From assembly GCF_020526085.1 (NCBI RefSeq), contig NZ_CP084874.1:806001-870000 (forward strand): DNA of 64,000 nucleotides, given 5' to 3'. Both the position numbers and the translations under genes were made by a program. Origin of the DNA: Klebsiella africana (GTDB taxonomy: Bacteria > Pseudomonadota > Gammaproteobacteria > Enterobacterales > Enterobacteriaceae). The notes below the pieces were generated by a model. The model was given only the letters and a program-made list of their open reading frames with translations, searched no databases and was not told the DNA's origin. Shown piece by piece: positions 38,152 to 46,120 of the stretch (position 1 is its first letter; every line of letters starts with the position of its first letter).

Positions 38152-38748
38152 TTAATTTTTCGTCTTCTGGTCTTTTTCCTCTAAAAGATTATTTCTTTCC
38201 CAGATGCCAGCGAAACGTGCCGCATTACTGGCGGTGTAACGTACTGTGTGACGAATATTACGATGTCCTAGATAATCCTGTATCAAACGCGTATCTGTCC
38301 CTCTTTCCGCCAGTTCATAACCGCAGGCGTGACGCAGCATATGGGGGTGAGTGTGCGTGACGGTACCCGCATTTTCCCCGGCGGAGCGAATAATACGATA
38401 CGCCTGCTGGCGGGAGAGCGCTGTACCGCGGCGGGAGATAAACAGTGCGTCCGTTTTGTCCGCCGCTTTCCAGCCGGCGCGGACCAGGCTCCAGCGCTCA
38501 ATCGCCTCGCGCTCATCAAAACGCAGTGGATGAATCGTCGAAAAACCATTCTTTAATCGCCGCACATTAACCCGCCCTTCATGGAGATCCAGATCGTGAT
38601 AATGCAGATCCAGCAGTTCGCTGATGCGCATGCCATGGCGAAAGGCCAGCAGAATGAGGCAGTAGTCCCGTTCGCCGGTAGGGCCCTGACGAGCAGCCTG
38701 CATCATGGCCTGAACTTCTTTGGCGGTTAGAAAACGACGTCGGTTCAC
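38152..38748 (-). CDS. fimE: Type 1 fimbrial switch recombinase FimE
   Basis: FimE is a tyrosine recombinase that mainly turns fimS from ON to OFF. The 198-residue protein carries the catalytic arginine in FRHGMRISELL, HMLRHACGYELAERG, LGHRNIRHT and the tyrosine VRYTASNAARF. It is nearly identical in layout to E. coli FimE. GGAGCAACTATT precedes the ATG. It is adjacent to fimS; the OFF-facing promoter reads towards its 3' end as antisense. Confidence 0.95.
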   Translation of the reverse strand: MNRRRFLTAKEVQAMMQAARQGPTGERDYCLILLAFRHGMRISELLDLHYHDLDLHEGRVNVRRLKNGFSTIHPLRFDEREAIERWSLVRAGWKAADKTDALFISRRGTALSRQQAYRIIRSAGENAGTVTHTHPHMLRHACGYELAERGTDTRLIQDYLGHRNIRHTVRYTASNAARFAGIWERNNLLEEKDQKTKN

Positions 38749-39213
38749 AATAGTTGCTCCTGAAAATAGGTATGAATGACCGTCACAGCGAAACCATACG
38801 CCATGACGAAAAAGGTTCTGTAATGCTAAAACGGTACAGGGCGAAGATGATTAATCACGAATTGATAACATATTACATTGCCAGACACTAAAAATATCGT
38901 CGGGTGATAATTCTTAATTTTAAAGATTTTAATCATCGGCTCAATAGTATCTGCACGGGTTGCCGCCAGGTATATAAAATGAAAGGATATTTTTCATTAC
39001 CAGCCGCTATTAAAAACACAGCCGCGGGAATTTTTTCCCACCAATAAATACCCAGTATTATTCCTGAGTAAACGCAGGGTTATATTAACTCTCATTCATA
39101 AGGATTAAATAAGAACTTGTGGGAACAGTAATCCTAATTAACGCAGGGTTAATAATCATGAATATTTTAATTTGTCGACCGCTCGCGATACAACGCCATC
39201 CGTGGCGTCAAGG
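38749..39213. other. AT-rich fimB-fimE spacer without gene
   Basis: No credible reading frame was seen. The stretch is much more AT-rich than its surroundings, as is usual for H-NS-bound regions of fim loci, and holds the fimE upstream region (38749-38830). No further fimS-type repeat was found in it. Confidence 0.5.
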
Positions 39214-39819
39214 CTATTGGATCAGCGACGATCGCTGTTTGTCACGGGGATTGTCCCAGATGCCATAGAAACGCCCCGCATTGCTGGCGGTATACCAGAC
39301 GGTGTGGCGGATATTGCGATGCCCGAGATAATCCTGAATCAAGCGGGTATCGATCCCCATATTCGCCAACGCAAAGCCACAGGAGTGCCGCAGCATGTGC
39401 GGGTGGATCTCCAGTGGCAGCCCCGCCAGTCCCCCTGAGGACGCGATAATCTGATAAAACTGTTGGCGGGAAAGGGGATTACCTTTGCGGGAGAGAAACA
39501 GCCATTCGCTGGCGGCCTGCGGCCAGCTGCTGCGAATGGCCAGCCAGCGCTTTAGGGCATAAATCTCTTTATCCAGCAATGGGTGGGTAGTCGAAAACCC
39601 TTTTTTAAGCCGATGGATGTAAACACATCGGGCAGCAAGGTCGATATCCGATATTCGTAGACGACAGATCTCGCTGGCGCGCAGACCATGGATGAAGCAC
39701 AGTAACGTCAGGCAATAATTACGTGCAGCATAAGGACCGGTATCGGCCGCTTTAAGTAAAGACTCAATTTCATTCTGAGTCAGGAAGTTCCTTTTTTTTA
39801 TGTCGGCGTTATTCGTCAT
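39214..39819 (-). CDS. fimB: Type 1 fimbrial switch recombinase FimB
   Basis: FimB inverts fimS in both directions. The 201-residue protein starts MTNNADIKKRNFLTQNE and keeps the catalytic residues in HGLRASEICRL, HPHMLRHSCGFAL, LGHRNIRHT and VWYTASNAGRF. The frame is open to 39843, but family alignment and AAGGGAAAACC before the ATG at 39819 set the start. Confidence 0.95.
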   Translation of the reverse strand: MTNNADIKKRNFLTQNEIESLLKAADTGPYAARNYCLTLLCFIHGLRASEICRLRISDIDLAARCVYIHRLKKGFSTTHPLLDKEIYALKRWLAIRSSWPQAASEWLFLSRKGNPLSRQQFYQIIASSGGLAGLPLEIHPHMLRHSCGFALANMGIDTRLIQDYLGHRNIRHTVWYTASNAGRFYGIWDNPRDKQRSSLIQ

Positions 39820-40620
39820 GGTTTTCCCTTTTATTGCAGGCATATTTTTGGCTTTCCGAGCCTGCGTCAGGTCATTGTTAAATTTGACTGCCTTTTTATT
39901 TTGAAACAGCGTGGTGATAACGTTTTAATTTGCTACGAGCGCGAGCGGTATCATGGGCTATCTCCATTGCTAACGATAAGAGGCCGCGATCTGAAGGGTA
40001 AAGAAAGGGTGAGCTGGCTGCACTGATGAATCTTTCCTGGGGGTTTCCACGTCCTGTACATCCCTGATCCTCTTGATGATACCCGCATGATGATGAAGGC
40101 TTGGGCTTCCGGCCACGGCAAGGCGGCTATCAATGCCGTCATGATTGATTGCCTGTCTACTGGGCAATGTCACCCCAGTAAACCAGCCTCCCTCGCCGAC
40201 AACCTTCGGGAATGGCATGAGAAATTTCTCAGACAAAATACAACCTTAAGTCGTCTGGATAGCATTCACTGCAAAACTACAACAGTGATTAAACCATACT
40301 GCAAAAAGCCTGGTGATAATAGCATTGTCTGTAATAGAGCACATTACGCCGTATTTCAACGGGTAAGCTTAATCTGGTACATGCGGTTGAATGAGATGAA
40401 AACTCGTCACGGTCAACGTATACAGGACGACGTCAATGGAGGCAGTAGGGGGACTGGTAAGTATTGCGACACGGTCTGTTGGCGGGTTGGAATACTCGCT
40501 TCCCTGTTAAGAATAAGCTGCATAGTAGAAACGTCAGGTTGGCGATTACAGTATCAGGAGAGAATTAACGGCTTCGGCGCGGGAAGGACTCACATCCAGG
40601 ATACGCCGAAGCCTGCCGGT
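39820..40620. other. Long spacer upstream of fimB with no convincing gene
   Basis: Nothing recognisable is encoded in these 800 bases. An 88-codon minus-strand frame (39970-40236) and a 247-codon plus-strand frame (40087-40830) are open but have no family features and no good ribosome-binding site; the latter runs antisense through the small gene at 40621-40866. The left part should hold the fimB promoter. The spacer may be the remains of decayed genes. Confidence 0.45.
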
Positions 40621-40866
40621 TCACCACTTTTCGTCACGTGCCTCCTGGCGACCTTCACGGCGGTTTTCCCGTTTATCATGACGGCAACTGGCGTTGCTTT
40701 GATTGTTATTGCGGACGCATTCCTGCTTGGTATCTCGACCTTGTTCGCGACTATCCTGACGGATATCTCGGGCGTCCTGGCGCTTGTCGCTGCGCCAGGT
40801 AGCCTGGACAGAAAGCGATGGCAGCAGTAGCGCCATACAGACCAGGGTAAGTAAGCCTCTTTTCAT
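40621..40866 (-). CDS. Small exported highly charged protein of unknown function
   Basis: The 81-residue product has a signal peptide (MKRGLLTLVCMALLLPSLSVQA) and a mature part of almost only Arg, Asp, Gln, Glu, Lys and Asn, with pseudo-repeats such as DARDIRQDSREQGRD and KRENRREGRQEARDEK. It also has two cysteines (QECV and ASCRH). It is predicted to be helical or coiled. No family was recognised. AGGA lies 9 bases before the ATG at 40866; the frame is open to 40962, but the signal peptide begins here. Confidence 0.65.
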   Translation of the reverse strand: MKRGLLTLVCMALLLPSLSVQATWRSDKRQDARDIRQDSREQGRDTKQECVRNNNQSNASCRHDKRENRREGRQEARDEKW

Positions 40867-41020
40867 GGGAGTGATCCTGCTGAAGAGTACAATAAATAAA
40901 TAGCAGTTAAAGAATATTCTTGCCGGAAGCGCAGCATAATAAATGACAAAAAATGCTCGCAAAGAAATAACTTATTTATTTTTATCTGTAATTTTTCGAG
41001 TAATTATTCCTATCAAAAGG

Positions 41021-41035
41021 TATTGGTAACCAATA
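41021..41035. promoter_or_regulatory. Perfect 15-base inverted repeat upstream of the NicO gene
   Basis: TATTGGTAACCAATA is symmetric about its central A. It lies in the 390-base spacer between the charged-protein gene and the metal exporter gene, close to AT-rich promoter-like sequence (ATATAACTATGGTATGCT). It may be an operator; the rest of the spacer shows no gene. Confidence 0.4.
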
Positions 41036-41256
41036 ACGCATAAAAAGATATAACTATGGTATGCTCAAGATATTGAGGCATTCTGCGCTAATACGGTGTC
41101 GAGAAGATAGCGATCGGTAGATAATGCGGAGCCTGGTGACTACGAACAATCCCGTGGCCAGTTTCGACAAATTCCTCACCCTTCAGCGCTGACACCTTCG
41201 CTCGCCTGTCGTAAAGTTGCTGTCAGGCGGTTTACGTTTACTACAATGGCATAACG

Positions 41257-42213
41257 ATGACGACTCCGATTGCGCTCCGCGACTGGCGCCTGCTGGCGGC
41301 CGGGTGCGGCGGCCTTCTCCTGCTGGCCGCAGGTATCACCTTGCATAGCCACTGGGGTGACTTTCTCCAGTGGTGTCTCGCCACCCAAATTACCCTGCAT
41401 CGCTATCTGGTGATGTACCTTCTGTTGCTGAATAACCATCAGTACAGCGGCGGTATCTGGCTGCTGGTGGGGGCCTTTCTCTATGGCGTGCTGCACGCCG
41501 TCGGACCGGGACACGGTAAATTTATCGTGACGACCTACCTGAGCACCAATCAGGAGAGCCTGACGGCGGCGCGAGTGGTGCCCTTTCTCGGCAGCCTGTT
41601 GCAGGGCGTCACTGCGATACTTTTCGTCTTTATTCTTGCGGTGGGGCTGAATCTGGCCGCCGGCGATCTTAGCGCCAGCCGCTGGTACGTCGAGAAGATC
41701 AGCGCCCTGACCATCGGCGTCTTTGGGGCTTATGTTATCTTTCGCGCTCTGCAAAGCCTGTGGCCGGCAAAACAGGTGATTCGCCGTCTGACGCCAGCGC
41801 ATCAGCATGACGCCTCGTGCGGCTGCGGCCACCACGGCGTGGGGCAGGATCTGCAGGGCGCTGACTGGAAGACGCGCCTTGGCGTGGTGCTGGCTATCGG
41901 CGTTCGGCCCTGCAGCGGGGCGATCATGATTTTATTATTCGCCAACGCGCTGGGGATTGTCAGCTGGGGCATCGCCGCGGTGATGAGCATGGCGCTGGGC
42001 ACCGCGCTCTCGATCCTCGGTCTGTCGCTGCTGGTTCACTATGCGCGTCATCGCACGGTCAAACGATTGGCCACGAATCACCGCCCGCGGCCCTGGCTGG
42101 TACCGCTGGTGAAGATCCTCGGCGGTCTGGCGCTGATCCTCTTTGCCGTGGGATTGTTTTTCACCGTGGTGCCGATCAGCGCCAACGGCGACTTTATCGC
42201 GGCTGGCTGTTAG
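41257..42213 (+). CDS. NicO-family nickel/cobalt transporter
   Basis: The 318-residue inner-membrane protein has about seven helices. It shows the family signature HAVGPGHGKFIV and the second motif GVRPCSGAIMILLFANALG. The short loop HQHDASCGCGHHG, rich in His and Cys, suits metal binding. Relatives such as RcnA export Ni(II)/Co(II); direction and metal are not proven here. No RcnR-like repressor gene is adjacent. Its stop overlaps the stop of the convergent MarR gene by 4 bases. Confidence 0.88.
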   Translation: MTTPIALRDWRLLAAGCGGLLLLAAGITLHSHWGDFLQWCLATQITLHRYLVMYLLLLNNHQYSGGIWLLVGAFLYGVLHAVGPGHGKFIVTTYLSTNQESLTAARVVPFLGSLLQGVTAILFVFILAVGLNLAAGDLSASRWYVEKISALTIGVFGAYVIFRALQSLWPAKQVIRRLTPAHQHDASCGCGHHGVGQDLQGADWKTRLGVVLAIGVRPCSGAIMILLFANALGIVSWGIAAVMSMALGTALSILGLSLLVHYARHRTVKRLATNHRPRPWLVPLVKILGGLALILFAVGLFFTVVPISANGDFIAAGC

Positions 42214-42716
42214 CCCGTTTCCAGCAGTCGCATCAACACCCGCAGCGCCTGATCCAACTGCTGGCGTTCACCGTCACTGAGTCCTGCCAGCAGTTGTCGT
42301 TCGTTGTCGACGTGGGTTTCCACTGCGGCATCGATTCGTTCGCGTCCGGCGGGCGTCAGGGCGACCAGCATACTGCGGGCGTCTTCCGGATTGGGCAGGC
42401 GGGTAATAAACCCGCGTTTCTCCAGCGCCTTCAGACGATGGGTCATGGTGCCGGAAGTAATCATCAGCGTAGAGAAGAGCTGGGTTGGCGAAAGTACGAA
42501 AGGCGCCCCGGCGCGCCGCAGCGTCGCCAGCATGTCAAACTCCCAGCGCACCAGATCGTGGCGCGTAAAGGCCACTTCCACTTGCGGCTCCAGCAGCATA
42601 GCGCATCGTTTCAGGCGACCTATCGGCCCCATCGGGCTGCAGTCCAGATCTGGCCGCTCCCGCTGCCACTGGGCGAGGATGCGATCCACGGCGTCGATCG
42701 GCGGTGATTTGTCCAT
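42210..42716 (-). CDS. MarR-family transcriptional regulator
   Basis: The 168-residue winged-helix protein has the recognition helix and wing in ITSGTMTHRLKALEKRGFITRLPNPEDARSMLVALT. The arginine-rich wing (DxR) is typical of MarR repressors. It is divergent from an EamA exporter, and a 14-base perfect palindrome lies in the 81-base gap. It therefore probably represses itself and the exporter until a ligand binds. Confidence 0.9.
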   Translation of the reverse strand: MDKSPPIDAVDRILAQWQRERPDLDCSPMGPIGRLKRCAMLLEPQVEVAFTRHDLVRWEFDMLATLRRAGAPFVLSPTQLFSTLMITSGTMTHRLKALEKRGFITRLPNPEDARSMLVALTPAGRERIDAAVETHVDNERQLLAGLSDGERQQLDQALRVLMRLLETG

Positions 42717-42729
42717 CAGTGCTCACTTG

Positions 42730-42743
42730 TCTTGATATCAAGA
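42730..42743. promoter_or_regulatory. Likely MarR operator (palindrome TCTTGATATCAAGA)
   Basis: This is a perfect 14-base inverted repeat 14 bases from the marR-like start and 54 bases from the EamA start, of the length and AT content expected for a MarR dimer. A related half site, CTTGAAGTGAAG, occurs at about 42779-42790. Confidence 0.65.
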
Positions 42744-42797
42744 TACTTGGCGGTACATACTTCAGGCACCAATTTACCTTGAAGTGAAGATAAAATC

Positions 42798-43694
42798 ATG
42801 GCTTTTCTCTCACGTAATCTGATGATCGACTTATTGCTCACCGCGCTGGCGCCCGCTATCTGGGGAACAACCTACATCGTCACCTCCCAGTTTCTTCCCC
42901 CTGATCGACCCTTTATCGCTGCGCTATTGAGGGTGCTGCCGGCAGGTATCGCCCTGCTGATCTGGAGCCGTCGCTTTCCGCAGCGCGGCGAATGGGTAAA
43001 GCTTATCGTCACCGGCATGTTAAATATCGGCGCGTTTCAGGCGCTGCTGTTTATCGCCGCCTATCGCTTACCCGGCGGGCTGGCGGCGGTGATCGGTGCG
43101 ATCCAGCCGCTACTGGTGATGCTCCTCGCCTGGTGCGTAGACCGACAGCGTTCGCCCTGGCTGGCGGTGTTCTCCGCCATCGCCGGCATACTCGGTATGG
43201 CGATGCTGCTGCTGTCGCCGGGATCCGTCCTTGATGCGCTGGGCATCGGCGCGGCATTTCTTGGGGCGCTCAGTATGGCGCTGGGCACCTGGCTCTCCCG
43301 GCGCTGGGCGCTCTCCCTGCCGATCGTCGCGCTGACCGGCTGGCAGCTGACGATCGGTGGGGTAGCGCTGGCCCCGCTGGCGCTACTGATTGATCCACCT
43401 TTACATCAGGTGACAGCGCTACAGGTGGCTGGCTATCTGTGGCTATGCGTGGCGGGTGCGATGCTGGCCTATGGTCTGTGGTTCCGGGGGATTGGCCGCC
43501 TCTCGCCGGTGGCGGTATCGGCGATGAGTCTGCTGAGCCCGGTGACCGCCGTGGTACTGGGATGGATATTCCTCGGACAAAAGATCCAGGGAATGGCGCT
43601 GGTGGGACTGATCGTGGTGCTGGCGAGCGTGTTGTCTATCCAGCGCGCGCTGGCGCGCCAGGCAGCGGGAGCAAAAACGAAAAAAGCCCCGTAA
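42798..43694 (+). CDS. EamA/DMT-family exporter
   Basis: The 298-residue protein has ten predicted helices in two EamA repeats. The first begins LAPAIWGTTYIVTSQFLP; the second includes WLCVAGAMLAYGLWFRGIGRLSPVAVSAMSLLSPVTAVVLGWIFLGQ in parts. DMT exporters of this YdcZ/RhaT-like class extrude metabolites or drugs; the substrate is unknown. The divergent MarR gene is the probable regulator. The stop codon lies inside the loop of the terminator that serves the opposite-strand gene. Confidence 0.88.
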   Translation: MAFLSRNLMIDLLLTALAPAIWGTTYIVTSQFLPPDRPFIAALLRVLPAGIALLIWSRRFPQRGEWVKLIVTGMLNIGAFQALLFIAAYRLPGGLAAVIGAIQPLLVMLLAWCVDRQRSPWLAVFSAIAGILGMAMLLLSPGSVLDALGIGAAFLGALSMALGTWLSRRWALSLPIVALTGWQLTIGGVALAPLALLIDPPLHQVTALQVAGYLWLCVAGAMLAYGLWFRGIGRLSPVAVSAMSLLSPVTAVVLGWIFLGQKIQGMALVGLIVVLASVLSIQRALARQAAGAKTKKAP

Positions 43695-43701
43695 CGGGGC
43701 T
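43675..43701 (-). terminator. Terminator of the DUF1471 gene, overlapping the EamA 3' end
   Basis: On the minus strand AGCCCC-GTTAC-GGGGCT is followed by TTTTTTCGTTTTTGC. The T tract is on the minus strand only. The loop contains the EamA stop codon. Confidence 0.8.
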
Positions 43702-43789
43702 CGACATTGCTGCGTATGGGGTGGGCGGCGGGAGCCAGACCAGCCACCCGCAGGCGGCCTGTCCGGCAGCTCCCTCTGCAACCATTCGC

Positions 43790-43999
43790 TTATTTAGACA
43801 GCTCGGCGGTCATATGGACCTGGTTGCCGGTGTAGGCTTCGGTGATGTGGTAGGAAGCGCCTTGTTCTTTCGCAATGGTTGCGATTTTCGCTTCTGCGCT
43901 GTCCAGGGTGTCAGCGGTCACGCTCACCGGATGAGCGAAGCTAGCGAAAGAAACCAGAGAGAGCATACCGGCAGCGGCGAGTAATTTTACGTTTTTCAT
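43790..43999 (-). CDS. DUF1471 (YdgH/BhsA/McbA-like) periplasmic stress protein
   Basis: The 69-residue precursor has a signal peptide (to SFA) and a compact DUF1471 domain: PVSVTADTLDSAEAKIATIAKEQGASYHITEAYTG in parts, ending VHMTAELSK. Members such as BhsA, McbA and YahO influence biofilm formation and stress responses. Strong AAAGGATAAACACC precedes the ATG. A CRP-like site lies upstream. It is a single-gene unit next to the mrk locus. Confidence 0.88.
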   Translation of the reverse strand: MKNVKLLAAAGMLSLVSFASFAHPVSVTADTLDSAEAKIATIAKEQGASYHITEAYTGNQVHMTAELSK

Positions 44000-44091
44000 G
44001 GTGTTTATCCTTTAAACTTTTATGGTGGAAAGCGTGTTTGCTTTCGATGGGTTTATAATAAGTCTGCTAACTATAACGTGCGTTGCAAAAA

Positions 44092-44109
44092 GTGCGATTT
44101 AGATCACGT
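44092..44109 (-). promoter_or_regulatory. Possible CRP site upstream of the DUF1471 gene
   Basis: The minus strand reads CGTGATCTAAATCGCA, two mismatches from TGTGA-N6-TCACA. It lies about 95 bases before the start codon, with TTATTATAA-like -10 sequence between them. Confidence 0.4.
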
Positions 44110-45312
<1,203 letters not shown>

Positions 45313-45329
45313 TTCCGCCAGAAAATAAA

Positions 45330-45396
45330 ACTGCCCCGCTATGGGGCAGTTAATAACAATAATAAAGCGGCGATGACCGCCGCTTCTATTTTTATT
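45330..45396 (+). terminator. Two hairpins between mrkA and mrkB
   Basis: ACTGCCCC-gcta-GGGGCAGT (45330-45350) and AAGCGGCG-atgac-CGCCGCTT (45365-45385), the latter followed by CTATTTTTATT, fill the 95-base gap. They should stop or process most transcripts and keep MrkA in excess over chaperone and usher. Confidence 0.75.
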
Positions 45397-45407
45397 CTGA
45401 GGTCAGC

Positions 45408-46109
45408 ATGAAGCGTATTGCCCTTTTTTTCTGTTTCATTTTTAGTTTTGCGGCCCATGCCAACAACATTATTGTTAACGGTACCCGCTTTATTTATCCC
45501 GGAAATGAAAAAGAAATAACGGTACAGCTTTCAAATAACGCCGACCGTCCGGCGCTGGCGCAGGCCTGGCTGGATAATGGCGATGCCGACGCGACACCGG
45601 ATACCATTACCACCCCGTTTATTATCACCCCGCCGATCTCGCGTGTTGACGCCAAAAGCGGCCAGACACTGCGTATTAAACTCGGCAGCAATGCCGGCCT
45701 GGCGAAAGATAAAGAAACGCTGTGGTGGCTGAACCTGCTGGAAATTCCACCTGTGGTGGCCGATCAGAAAAATGAAGGCCAGAACGTGCTGCAGCTGGCG
45801 ATCCGTTCCCGATTTAAATTTATCTACCGTCCTGCGGGGTTAGGCAACCGCGATGCGGCGGCCGAAAAGCTGGTTTTGACCGCCAGCGGCAGTAGCCTCG
45901 GCATGAATAACCCGACGCCGTTTTACATCACCGTTAGCCGTATTTCCCGCGACGGCGGCAAAGCCCTGAACAGCAAAACCGTGATGCTGGCGCCGCAGTC
46001 CAGCCAGACGGTAGCGCTCTCGTCCGCTGTCAACCGCGGTGAAACCTTGACCATTAATAACATCAATGACTATGGCGCCGATGTCGCAGTGAAAGTGGCC
46101 GTTAAATAA
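45408..46109 (+). CDS. mrkB: Type 3 fimbrial chaperone MrkB
   Basis: The 233-residue periplasmic PapD-like chaperone has a signal peptide (to AAHA). Its G1 strand region NVLQLAIRSRFKFIYRPAGL contains the alternating hydrophobic residues, and the cleft residues are R (TRFIYPG) and K. It stabilises MrkA, MrkD and MrkF before delivery to MrkC. GAGGTCAGC precedes the ATG. Confidence 0.96.
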   Translation: MKRIALFFCFIFSFAAHANNIIVNGTRFIYPGNEKEITVQLSNNADRPALAQAWLDNGDADATPDTITTPFIITPPISRVDAKSGQTLRIKLGSNAGLAKDKETLWWLNLLEIPPVVADQKNEGQNVLQLAIRSRFKFIYRPAGLGNRDAAAEKLVLTASGSSLGMNNPTPFYITVSRISRDGGKALNSKTVMLAPQSSQTVALSSAVNRGETLTINNINDYGADVAVKVAVK

Positions 46110-46120
46110 GGGAAACGCTA

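Noticed and set aside
40087..40830. 247-codon plus-strand open frame upstream of fimB
   Set aside because: No ribosome-binding site or domain. Its last third is antisense to a gene with a signal peptide and a better start. It was kept only as an observation.
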